From Branchiostoma floridae (Eukaryota > Chordata > Leptocardii > Amphioxiformes > Branchiostomatidae), in assembly GCF_000003815.2 (NCBI RefSeq), contig NC_049982.1, positions 15,901,489 to 15,938,391 on the forward strand: a stretch of DNA of 36,903 bases. The letters run 5' to 3'. Positions 1 to 10,700 of this stretch are shown here, piece by piece. A program made the position numbers and the translations under genes. The notes beneath the pieces are model-generated. The model saw only the letters and a program-made list of their open reading frames with translations. It searched no databases and had not been told where the DNA came from. Each line of letters starts with the position of its first letter. Positions within the stretch are counted from its first letter, which is position 1.

Positions 1-65
1 CGACGCTTTGAAAAAATCCTGGCGAGAAGTCTGTACGGCCTGAGTCTTCAAGTTAACGTATTGTG

Positions 66-371
66 TGGTCCCGCTTATGAATATTAATTAGCCTTCGCTT
101 TCCTCTTCGCTGATTGGCTGAACCATTAATTGAATTAACTCTTCCTGCCGGCTAGACGCAGGTGCAGATGTCGGCTCTGTGGGGTGAACGTCCGAAAGGT
201 CATGGCATGGAGAACGAAAGAAAACCAATTTCCCCTAAAAAAAGTGCTGTAATTAAGCCTTTTACAGTACTTTATGCCAAAAATTTTAGTTGGATCATTT
301 TACCAACTATCTTATGCCTATCTATACCAAATGTTACTCATACCAGGGTACAGGGGTGCAAAATATACCGT
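66..371 (+). repeat. Diverged duplicate block, copy A
   Basis: This block aligns in the same orientation with 688-990. Shared landmarks are the opening CCCGCTTATGAATATTAATT, the string CTCTTCGCTGATTGGCT, the tract AATTTCCCCT, and the end motif ATACCAGGGTACAGG. Small indels and substitutions separate the copies, so the duplication is not recent. No convincing coding frame lies in it. The two copies are about 620 bp apart, which suggests either two insertions of one mobile repeat or a local duplication. Confidence 0.75.
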
Positions 372-687
372 TATAAGACCGTCAACAACAGTCGCACGGA
401 GCTAACAGCGCAGCGAAAATACCATCGCTAGCGTTTCAACTTCGGATAACAAGTTATAAGTACTGTTGAACTCAGTAACGTTAAAGTTTGTTTTTAGTTG
501 CCTTTGACGGTTTGACCTGAAATAGTGTTACGCTAAACTCCTGAAGAGAAGTTAAGTGACTGCTGCGATTATCATAGATATGCCCCTAAGAACTGATACA
601 ATATAAAGCCTTCTGAATAGTCTAAAATGCGAGAGCCTTAGGCGGGCTTCGCTCCCACTGGCGGGAACACTGCTATATACGGGATCA

Positions 688-990
688 TGAGGCCCCGCTT
701 ATGAATATTAATTAGCCTTTGGCCTCCTCTTCGCTGATTGGCTAGGTCTTTGATTCAATTAACTCTCCGGCTGACGCGCACAGGTGTGGCTCTGTGCGGG
801 GTCACGGAAGGTCACGTCAGGAGGCCAAAAGAAAACAAATTTCCCCTCAGAAAAGTGCCAAAATTAATCATTTTAAAGTTGTTTATGTCAAAAATTTTAC
901 TTGAATCTTGTTACCAAGTATCTAATGCCTATCTATACCAAATTTCAGGTCATTTAATTGTAATACCAGGGTACAGGAGCCAAAAGTGTC
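688..990 (+). repeat. Diverged duplicate block, copy B
   Basis: This is the second copy of the block at 66-371. It runs directly into the 163-bp tandem array. The end of this block, from about 925, is the first and most divergent unit of that array, so copy A may be a version of the same repeat before the array expanded. Confidence 0.75.
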
Positions 991-1480
991 CTTTTTTGGT
1001 CAAAAATTGGCCAAAAATCGCAAAAATAAGCATTTTGTTGCACTGTACACCAAAAGTGTTATTGAATTTATATGAAGGGATTATCAAGGCACATCTCTGT
1101 CAAATTTCAGTTCATTCGGTTGCAATACCAAGGTACAGGAGCCAAAAGTGTCCTTTTTTGGTCAAAAATTGGTCAAAAAATCGCAAAAATAAGCATTTTG
1201 TTGTACTGTACACCAAAAGTGTTATTGAATTTATATGAAGAGATTATCAAGGCACATCTCTGTCAAATTTCAGCTCATTTGGTTGCAATACCAGGGTACA
1301 GGGGCCAAAAGTGTCCTTTTTTGGTCAAAAATTGGTCAAAAAATCGCAAAAATAAGCATTTTGTTGTACTGTACACCAAAAGTGTTATCGAATTTATATG
1401 GGGGCATTATTAAGGCACATCTCTGTCAAATTTCAGCTCATTTGATTGTAATACCAGGGTACAGGGGCCAAAATATACAG
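925..1480 (+). repeat. Tandem repeat, 163-bp unit, about 3.4 copies
   Basis: The string GGCACATCTCTGTCAAATTT begins at 1088, 1251 and 1414, giving an exact 163-bp period. A degenerate unit begins near 925 and the last unit breaks off near 1480. Each unit contains ATACCAGGGTACAGG, a run of T followed by GGTCAAAAATTGG, and TGTACTGTACACCAAAAGTG. The open frames across the array are periodic repeats of one translation and are not genes. Confidence 0.9.
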
Positions 1481-1924
1481 CTTTGGTCTTAAAATGACCA
1501 AAAAATCTCAATAAAATCATTTTAGAGGTCATTTTAGAGTGACACAGGCTACTTAGTGGGGAATATGTATCACAAATCAAAACAGGCACGTTTTAACCTG
1601 TAATCGCTCGTTAATTAGGTTGACCCTAAAACTTCATGTCTCATTGACCTCGGTGATACCATAACGTCGTCGGCCTTGCCTTTATCCCTTTAGGATTTAA
1701 CTGCTATTTGCTCCTAATGCGAGGATTTTGGTTGGCGTCACTGTGAAGCATAAAACTAAATGATGTCCTACAAGAAAAATGACACATTACAGTGCATATG
1801 TAAACAGATGCTGATACTGCCGTATTGAGCGCATGGAAAGTTCACTGTCATTAGTCAAGAGGAAGATTAGAACCCTATATAGCATATAACTTGCCCTTTG
1901 AATCTAACTTTGTGTTGTCATTTG
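1481..1924. other. No recognised feature
   Basis: This is AT-rich non-coding DNA. I see no long frame, clear repeat or RNA gene here. Confidence 0.5.
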
Positions 1925-2074
1925 TCAATATACGATTTCCTTGCGGGGTTTGTACGAGTCGTCTGGCGGAGGACGCCAGCAATATGTGACGTAACTGGCA
2001 AGACATGTGAGAAGGATGAAAAGAATCAGGGTTGGCAGATACATTAGGGAGAGCTCGTCATTTTCATGAAGCTC
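1925..2074 (-). CDS. Possible terminal exon of a single-pass membrane protein
   Basis: Read on the minus strand, a good acceptor (pyrimidine-rich GGTGTTTCAG) precedes an open stretch of 49 codons and a TGA-type stop region at 1925-1927. The predicted tail begins ELHENDELSLMYLP, followed by about 20 hydrophobic residues (LPTLILFILLTCLASYVTY). It then has a short cytosol-like end rich in Pro, Asp, Lys and Arg that finishes KPRKEIVY. A hydrophobic segment followed by a basic tail fits a C-terminal type I membrane anchor. No family is recognised and no partner exon was found upstream on the minus strand. It could also be a chance frame. Confidence 0.3.
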   Translation of the reverse strand, partial: ELHENDELSLMYLPTLILFILLTCLASYVTYCWRPPPDDSYKPRKEIVY

Positions 2075-2630
2075 CTGAAACACCTGCCTTTCAGTTAACC
2101 TCGTGGCCATTCCAGTTGCCCTTTTTGTTCCAGATGGACAGCTTCCTCCATATCTCATAAAACTATCTAACTGTTTTATGGGAAGTCAAAGTTTTCAATT
2201 TCTGAAACTGCCTCTAAGCTTCCTGTACGCTGACTTTCGGCAAACCAAAACTGCCGACTCGCTAAGACAGCTCTCTAGGGCAGTAGCTTATGGAGCTTTA
2301 GATTGCGTTCATTTTCATGCTGATTTTCTCGATCAAAGGTAACAAACATCAGGATCCTTGCCACGTACCACCTTGAACGCCCTTCTCACACACTTCAAAG
2401 CTATAACATACAAACAAAAGACGTATCGTGATTTTTTTTCAACCTATCCCGTAGCAGAGATATGACAAATTTTAAAGGGTGACCTTGTCGGTACTTAACG
2501 AAAGCACAGGAACACTGACAGTCCGGTGATTTTGTTTCCGGTTGGCATGTAATGGAATTGAATTCCATGCCTTGTATCAAAAGTACATTCCTGTGTTGCG
2601 TAGTACTAGTTCAGCTATAATTCATACCTG

Positions 2631-2674
2631 GAATCAATATATAAGAGTCACTGAATCAATATATAAGAGTCACT
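2631..2674 (+). repeat. Perfect 22-bp direct duplication
   Basis: The unit GAATCAATATATAAGAGTCA plus CT occurs twice back to back, at 2631-2652 and 2653-2674. Each copy includes the TATA-like string ATATAA. There is no evidence that it is a promoter. Confidence 0.85.
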
Positions 2675-3985
2675 AGATTCCACTGCAGTTTGTCCCCGTT
2701 ACAATGTTTTGTGATTACGTACTGAAAAATTCGACGTTCATGTTTTGTATCTCTAACCGTACCAGGATCCGGTGGATCCAATTAACGTTATACATAATGG
2801 CAGCCTGTGTTGCTTTCTACTTATGTTGACACTTAACTTTCTTTCAAGACACCCACCATACTTGGACGACTGTGAGGATAGCCCTCGGCTTGTCTTTCAA
2901 GCAAAGAGCCTCTTCCACGGTTTTGCCGGAAATTAAAAGGCTTGAAGATGGATTTGGAAGCCCGTAAAACCGGTGTCCTTCGATTCATCCTGTATGTCAG
3001 GAGTGAAATCCTGAGGATGGATGTTAGTCTAGACTCAAATCAACCCCTGTTATCTCGGGCACAGCGTGCAGTGCCTGCCGACTCCGTGTCTGATCGTACA
3101 CCCCATTACACCCCGATCCTCGCTGACTCATATGACTCAAAGGGCCGTCGATTAAAAGCGAGAGAACGCTTTTTCACTTCGAAATGGGGGAATACGTTTT
3201 ATTACCTTAGCTTGCCCATGTCTATTCTTTAGATGGCACGTATGATGATTTACGGTCGAGGGGTCTCTGTAGTTTGGCGCGTGTTTCTTATTCAAATGGG
3301 GTATAATGGACACAGCGGAAAAGATAAAGGAATAAGACAAAAGAATGGACAGGCATGTCCCTAAGTGAAACGCTAAGAAAACATAAAACCAAGAAGGTTG
3401 GAAGGTTGGAGGAAATTGGTTGCCAGATTTTCAATGGTCATGATGATCCCGTGGGGATGGATGAGATCAAGGAGGATATAACCTCCTTGATGAGATGGGA
3501 TGCAATGATGTAAATGTGACATTGCACAGAAACCGTAGGTTCTTTTCATCAAACAGGTAAAGCGTATTGATAATATCCCGACAGATCAATATGAAATAGT
3601 TAGAGAAGCCTTGCCCTCGGGCTTTGAAGAAAAGATCTGAGATGGGCCCCTTCCCGCATCCCAGGCGCCGGTGTCTAAACAGGTGCATTAGCCGTCAGAT
3701 CATGCCTACTTAAGGTGCTGTAGTTTAGATGCACAACTGTACACGGTGTCACTGCGGAAGGGCACAGAGGTTAGACCATTTCCGCTGGGAAGGCATGTAG
3801 GCCATAACCTTTCCTTTTTTATGAATTCTAAAAAGCAATTAGGTGACAGGTTAGTGTAAAATATGGCCTAGGAGAAATGCCATCATACATTACGACTGCC
3901 ATACTGAGCTACTTCAACCGTACATACAGGCTGTACCCATGTGATAAATATTAGATATCATTGCACACTCCTGGCTTTCCAGTGA
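2675..3985. other. No recognised gene
   Basis: A 94-codon frame beginning at the ATG at 2948 is the only sizeable one on the plus strand. It has no recognisable domain. The rest is low-complexity AT-rich DNA with purine-rich tracts near 3400-3480. Confidence 0.4.
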
Positions 3986-3999
3986 CTATTGCAGGACGT

Positions 4000-4570
4000 T
4001 TTTTATCATTGTTGTGATGACCTGTGATGTACAAATGGTGCCTGATGGCAAAGATTTATTCTCCTTATTGTAAAAGTTTTTGTAAAAAAAAAAACGAGAA
4101 AAGAGACATTGTAGAAGGGGTTGGGTGCAGATCGTTGTAATTTTTGGCATGTAGGTAGCGTTAGTGAATATAGTGACAAAATCATATAAGGCGCTATGCA
4201 AAGTAGGATCTAATTTCATAATCAACGAGGAAACCTAGAGAAAAAAGAGAAACGTCGACGGAAATGAATAATGCAAATGAATAGCTAATTTGTATAATCG
4301 TTGAGAAAATAATATTCATAGAAGTAAATGGCAGGGATTTATTCTTGAAGCATTTCTAAATTAAGTAAATTGAAGTTTGGACATCGTTAAATGTTAACAT
4401 ACATTATACAGATCAGGACTCCATTTTATAATTATTGAGGAAATATTAGAATAGTGGTTGTTAAGATTCTGTGATTTGGGGTGGTGGTTTCTCAATAGAT
4501 CAGATTTATCCAACTGAGGACCTTATTTGCATAATGGGAAACATTGATAATACGCCAGTCGTAATGGTAA
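4000..4570 (+). repeat. Dispersed octamer-containing repeat, old copy, left part
   Basis: This shares TTTTTGGCATGTAGGTAGCG, ATGCAAATGAATAGCTAATT and TTATTTGCATAATG with the tandem array at 18,660-19,480 and the copies near 33,000. It is more degenerate than those. It continues after the inserted element at 5593 with ATCATTTGGCGAATGTATGA, matching the uninterrupted copy near 33,450. Confidence 0.7.
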
Positions 4571-5592
4571 TACCCCCTCACATTAGGCGAAAATCGATCG
4601 GAATACTAGTCTACGAGCTCTAAATGACATTTTCGTGAGTAAGACGTCAGGTGTTCTCACGATAATCTTGCGATTTTTAGGGATCGCCGGCAATTTTCAG
4701 GGGTCGTACGATGGTCGCGGTGCAGCCAAACATGTTCTTAACATAAGCGACAAGTCGCAGGAGATCTCTGAGATGGCAGAGCTCGTTACCGAGTCGCAGA
4801 TCGTGCGTGCAAATCTTGCGTACCTAGCAAGGGTATTGGTCAATAGTCTTGCGTCAATCCAACGATTGAAGACCGATAGGCGAGCACAGACATAGTTATT
4901 AACCATCGAGCGCAATCGGATGGCTAACGCCCGTCAGTCGGGCAACGTTCGGGCGACGTTCGCCCGACTTACGTTTGGTTACAAATATTGAATTTATGGG
5001 AATGTGAGGGTAATTCTAACATTGTGTCCCCTGTGGTAGTATGTAGGCTGGCTTTGTGACACACTTTCCTTTCTTGTGTCATTTCTATTATGCCCGCGCA
5101 TTCCATTCATTGGTTAAAAAGATTCCGACAACAAAATAAGCAACAGTTATTGATCTCTTGCCTTTTTTGAGGAACGTTTGGTGTTACCTTGTCCGCGTGC
5201 AAGAGGTCAAGGGAGGTTCATTATCATAGGTTTATTTACCGTCGATCGCAAGGGCCTCGCTTATATGTGAGGGGGACAGTTTTTGGGCGAAAAATACGCA
5301 AGACCATCTTAAGATCTTAAAATCAGCTGACCTTCCTGCGATCGCGAAGTACTGTAAATGCAGAAATGTTCGCGGTGGATTAATGTTCCCGGTTTTCGCG
5401 GTGACCACTTCACCGCGAACTTAAAACCACCGCGAACATTTTTCTATTATGGTATAAGACTGCAGTCTATGGTGTTACCGCGAACTTAAATCCACCGCGA
5501 AAAGTCCTTTTTCCCGCTACCGCGAAATTAAATCCCCGCGAACTTAAATGCATTATAGTACGTCCGAAGATCGTATATAATGTGAGGGGGTA
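4571..5592. mobile_element. Non-autonomous inverted-repeat transposon, Harbinger-like, TAA target duplication
   Basis: The element begins TACCCCCTCACATTA at 4571 and ends with the exact reverse complement, TAATGTGAGGGGGTA, at 5578-5592. It is flanked on both sides by TAA. The flanking DNA reads continuously when the element is removed: CCAGTCGTAATGG, TAA, then GCATCATTTGGCGAA. This matches the uninterrupted repeat copy near 33,440 (CCAGTTGTAATAGTTAAAAT then CATTTGGCGAAGG). A 3-bp TWA duplication is typical of PIF/Harbinger elements, so I assign it there by inference. The inside (4600-4900) has open frames but no recognisable transposase. Subtracting the 211-bp element nested in it leaves about 810 bp. 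Confidence 0.75.
5350..5560. mobile_element. Small MITE-like element rich in CCGCGAA motifs, nested
   Basis: It starts TACTGTAAATGCA and ends TGCATTATAGTA, imperfect terminal inverted repeats with TA at both edges. The inside is a set of inverted copies of TTCGCGGTGG and CCACCGCGAAC, with AACTTAAA between them, so the whole unit could fold on itself. It has no coding capacity. It lies near the right end of the 4571-5592 element and so inserted later. Confidence 0.7.
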
Positions 5593-7575
5593 TAAGCATC
5601 ATTTGGCGAATGTATGAGGTCGTGGAACTCTAGTGTGACAGGCAGCCTCCTTACATGCAGCACTCCGCGCCAGCGTCTCCACAGTTATTTCTCCGTGTGT
5701 GCGGTTGAGGCTCAGAAGTTATGATGGCATTTTCACTATGATGTGCTCTTGCTCTTATAACTGCATACTAAAGAAGCGAAGAGTTATTATGTGACTACCT
5801 GCTAGCTGTACGATGAACATGAAATGCATGTCAATACATAAACTGACGAACGTAATTTATACTGCCAATTTCCACCTTGTGAATGCCACAGAATGTTGCT
5901 GAACAAAATTGTAAAAATGGATTCCAGGCGTAGTCCATCAAGGATATCTATTATTAGCAAAAATGCACTTCTTTTAGTGAATGCATTAATGCCTTCAAAT
6001 CCTTTATGTGTACATGGCGCTCTCGTTAATCACATGTGTAATAGGTGAGAGTGTTCACAGCTGCGCTCGCGCAGAATGCGATAGTACTCATCACCGTGGA
6101 AAATTCTTTCTGTTCAGGGTCAGTTTTTGTAACCCCTCGCGTCTCGGAATGAGCGAACTCTCTTTAAATTCTAGATAACACCGTCCCACTTTCAGCAGAA
6201 ATGCAGCTACAAGGTCATAGGGCGTCAAGGTCTTCCCGTTTTGAAGACACACTTATCCAGACACATTTTCTATGGACGTTTTAGCACGGCAGGGACATGT
6301 CTCCTAGCACTGTCAGCTACGTCCCTCCTGGCTATACGGAAATCAATTATGAACCACAGAATGAAAAGCGCTTTGTAATACCGTGCAACTGTTTAAATGC
6401 CAGACTGTTATATCTTTCAGCTGTTAGACGTATTGACGTCTATTTGGAAACTTACCGTGCCACATTAATGATATCGACATACTGACTCAGTTCATCATAA
6501 CGATTTAGCTTTCACGTCTTCACACTAGCAGGAAGCACGACTCCTATAGGAGAGCTTTTCGCGTAAAAAAAATCACATTAGAACATAACTCTTTGCTGGA
6601 GCTGCATGAACCATAGTACTCTTTCAGGATCAGAAAGACTCGCAAACTCTGTAAATCATGCGTATTAACAGATTTGCGAGTTCTGATGTTAAAAACCGGA
6701 AATTTGTCTTGAGTACTCAACGTTGTCTGGGACAAAACTTTCTTTCTTACTTCCATCTTACTAGTTATAAACCCTGGATATAACCATGAAAAGTGAAATA
6801 TAGCCTGGTTTGTAGAGTATTCTGAATCTTTTTCCCTTTTCCTTTTGATAGAACCAGTCCACATGAGACATGACGGATGTCGTATTTTGATTAGGTCTCA
6901 CATCGCGGCCCGGCTCAGCTTCGGTACTTTGAATAGTCTAAATGACTGTAAATCTTTGAAATATGTCGTTACTGCAACGTATGTCCCGAACAAACCCCAT
7001 TTAATCTGACCTACAGGACCTTTGAAAGCAAGATGAGTGTGTGTGACGTGCTGTACCTCATGTACTCCGGAGATAATCTCCGTCATGCGCAACAGGTGGA
7101 GCAACAACACGGCTGACCTCGCCATACACTGGTGGAGGAGGGGGGGGATTTCAGGCAGCAAAAAGGAAATGTCATATGGAAGTCGAGAGTCCAGCCGGAT
7201 AGCATTTTTATCAGGCACGAAAGAGAACAAACTATGAAAACGTCACACCTTTATTGTGGCTGTTTTATATCATACCAACCTCCATCTCAGCCTCCCTGGT
7301 TCGTCTGTTAGAATATTTATACCTGGAGCCCATCAAAACTCAATACGAATACATGTGTCGAGTGTACATGATAGAGACTTTAGCGGCATTGACTCTATCA
7401 AGCAATAATTTTGAAGCCTGTGAAAGACAATGACGGCCCATCTCAGTGATTCACACCGACAAAAGACATTGATGATGATGATGAATATATTTTGTATTGA
7501 AGGTAACTGCAAAATGTTTGAAAAGTACAATTATAATGCCGTTCTGCAACATCCCATCACATGTTGTACTTGCAG
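5593..7575. other. No recognised gene; should contain or follow the missing opsin first exon
   Basis: The first 90 bp continue the interrupted repeat. After that I looked for an exon encoding an extracellular N-terminus and the first half of membrane helix 1, ending in a donor with one codon base left over, as the opsin acceptor at 7575 demands. I found none I would defend. A short stretch near 7084-7140 reads MRNRWSNNTADLAIHWW, with a glycosylation-like NNT, but has no matching donor. Confidence 0.4.
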
Positions 7576-7715
7576 GGTTGCTGGCAATCGTGGGTAACTC
7601 CTTTGTGTTGGTGGTGTGGTTCAAGAGGCGGAGGTCCATGAAGGCCCCGGAGCTCTTTGCCGTAAATCTGGCCGTTGTGGACCTGTTGATAGCCCTGTGT
7701 TGCAACTCTTTCCAG
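7576..7715 (+). CDS. Opsin exon: helices 1-2
   Basis: The acceptor is TTGTACTTGCAG and the donor CAG|GTAGAG. It begins after the first base of a codon and ends in phase 0. It encodes LLAIVGNSFVLVVWF, a basic first cytosolic loop (KRRRSMKAPE), then LFAVNLAVVDLLIALCCNSFQ. The first loop and helix 2 (MKAPELFAVNLAVVDL) resemble the neuropsin pattern of a Pro-Ala/Glu start followed by NLAV-D. Confidence 0.88.
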
Positions 7716-10700
7716 GTAGAGCCGGATTGATGTCACTGTGATATGGCTGATATGGTGGTGTGAAGTTCTACCTTGTTCAGTGTTGCTAATGGTGTCACAT
7801 GTTCATTGTCGTGTTGGCTGATGTTGTAGTCGTGAACTGTGTTGAACCTGTCCTGTGCCTAGGGTAGAAGTGTTTGTCTACATGGTCCAATATTGTGGCT
7901 TTGTCCGTCATTGTAAGACAGGGCCCGCATGCGCAGTGTGCGCTAATGCTTAATGTAGAAAGCATCACGAGGAACTCACAAACAGTTTATTCATGCTTCG
8001 TTCATACAATGCCATTACAAAGTGACCTCAAGGGCATTTAAGCAAGATGTTGACTTGCAGAAATCAATCTGTAGTGCATCTAGTACATCTACATGTATGT
8101 TGTTGTTCTAACTTACAAGGATGCTGGTATGATACTAATGAGTACCCGAAGGTGATGTCATATTCGTTCTGAGGGTAGCGATACATGATAAGGGTTTGAT
8201 CAACAATATGTGTACTTAAGAAGGAGCTAGTATAGCTGTTTCATCGGATACACTAATACATATACAGCAACAGTCACTACAAAGTCTCATACCCCACACC
8301 GTAACCCGAGTCACAGCAGACTAATAGCAGCGAGATAATCGATAGGCGTTCCTCAGGCGTCACCATTTCAGACGATTTCTTTGACAAACCGATCCTGACC
8401 GGTCTCACTAAATACCGAAAACAACCGAAAACAACCGAAAACAATTTGAAATTTACCGAAAACAACCGAAAACAACTCGACAAATACCGAAAACAACTCG
8501 AAGCCACTTAAAGAATGTCAAAGCAACCATGAACAACCTATTGGAACCCGAAAAAAAGCCGGAAAACAACTCGTAAACTACAACAATGTCTATATTATCT
8601 TCATCTACTGATTACTATCCCTTGAATTATTTTCTCCACGGCCGAGGGAGAGAATGGAGTGATTCTGAAGCCGGTGAAAACACCTTTCCATCGATCACAC
8701 GCTGTTTTATGGTGTAAAGTAAAATCCTTATTTTGATCATTTAGTTTAATCTGGGGCCTCTGTGGTAATACACGTTTGCGGTTTTTCTATCTAAATCGAT
8801 TTGTTATGGCAGCAGAAATGCGTTATAATTGAGCAAGAAATATACTAGATTGTTTTGGTTGCTAGAAAAAAAGGAAGTACACATTAGCTGAATAGGCAGC
8901 AGAATTTGCCAGCAGTAATTAATAAGCAAACCTATTTTCCAAGCAGAGATTTCGTCGGGGGATAGCAGTGACTGCTATTTCTTGTTGTGGCCAATACTAC
9001 ACCCCCGCTCCACCGTAACCTCTGCTTGGAGTTACACAATAGATGCCAAGTAATATAGATATCCATTGATGAGTTTGCGAGTTGACCAAGCAGTCCCGTT
9101 TATAACGTACAGGGTCCGTGAATCTGAATGCGAACATTAATATATTCGAACAGGCAAAGGAGATCGTTGACTTTATTATTACTAATATTGTATTAATATC
9201 AGGGGTCGTCAAACAAATAAATCCATCGTAGCCTAACTCCTGTCCAAAATAAAGTCAAAGTTATTAAATAATTGCCCACTGAAATGATTGTCTGTTGTTT
9301 ATGGTTGTGTCGAGTTGTTTTCGGTAATTAGTGAAAGTTGTTTTCGGTTGTTTTCGGTATTTAGTGGAAGTTGTTTTCGGTATTTAGTGAAAGTTGTTTT
9401 CGGTTGTTTTCGGTTGTTTTCGGTAGTTTTCGGTTGTTTTCGGTTGTTTTCGGTTGTTTTCGGTATTTAGTGAGACCCATCCTGACCACCTAAAAGGTTC
9501 GGGTCGATATGTCTTAGAACGAGCATGTACAGGTGGTACAGTTGTCTATTGTTGGGTGATCCTGGCCTATTTAGGTAAGTTTGGAGAGAGATTTGTGCGT
9601 AAGCAAGCCTTAACTTAATCCTTTATCATTTATTCCTCCTGTCTAACCCATCAGTTCTTTTGAAAAGAAAACTTCATTTGACGCGAAAGTTAATTATTTA
9701 TCTATTTATCTTATATCAAAACTCGGTATTAGTGCAGTATTAAGTCTTCCGTCTGGATTACACAACCTGATATGTGGCGGTTTCAGGAATGTGTAGCCCT
9801 CAAAATATCTGACAGTTCTATGCCAATTGTCCAATAACATCATCAGGTTTTTGTTGCGACGTGACTTTTCGATACTGCAGGCAAACACGTAGATCTTGTG
9901 CAAGGAAATTTTCCAGGGATTGATCACAAACGGAACAGCAGCGTAATCGCAAATCGCAAATTTACAACGTTGAACCTACAAAGAGATGTTATTCCATGCT
10001 GTATATTTCCTCTCCAAATAGCGATCCGCTAAGTTGGACATTACTCACACAGCGGCGGAGACCCTGACGTGTAATCGGTCTCAGCAAAGCAGGAAGCAGT
10101 GAAATTGCAATTCTGCAAACGTCCATAGTTGTGAACATACTATTTTTTAGGCATAATGTTATATTTAAAAGTAAGCATTAAATGCCACCTCTCCATCGAG
10201 CATTTTTGTCCTCCATGAGGCATGGTTGATTAATATGTGCCACACTCTGGTCGCTCAGGGTATCTACTATGTAAAGATATGAATCGTTATTTCAAGTCTT
10301 TGCTTATTTTTAACCTCCAGCCGATCATATTAGCGGTGCTTAGTGGTGCGTACCTAAACTCATATTCGGGTTCAGGTCCGGATTCAGGTCCAGCAGTTCA
10401 GGTTCAGGTCCGGACTTTTAAGTCCGGACCTGAACAAATCATTGCATATTATGTGCACTAGAAATTTTTGTTGAGGGGGAGGGGGGTGGTGCATATAAGA
10501 TTGCATGTTAAAGCATGAATTGAAATGCAATGTGAAAAAAAACGCAAATTATTTACAGCCAGTGTAAACACAAAAAGTTTCTTGTCTTTTTCCAGTGCAA
10601 ATTTCACTGTCTATGGAAGGTTTTAAAGGTTTAGAACAAAAAGAGGGAATGTAAGAGACAGATTGCTTTTTGCAAGTCCGGACCACTAGCTCCGACGATG

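Noticed and set aside
738-1492. Three overlapping plus-strand frames of 85-166 codons with similar peptides
   Set aside because: They are translations of the 163-bp tandem repeat, and the longest begins at TTG. No splice signals or domain.
2948-3232. 94-codon frame with LDSNQPLLSRAQRAVPADSV
   Set aside because: It has an ATG and looks slightly protein-like, but no family, no partner exon and no conserved neighbour. Not enough to call.
6544-7230. Minus-strand frames of 106 and 110 codons
   Set aside because: AT-rich, no domain; the second opens at TTG rather than ATG. Likely chance.
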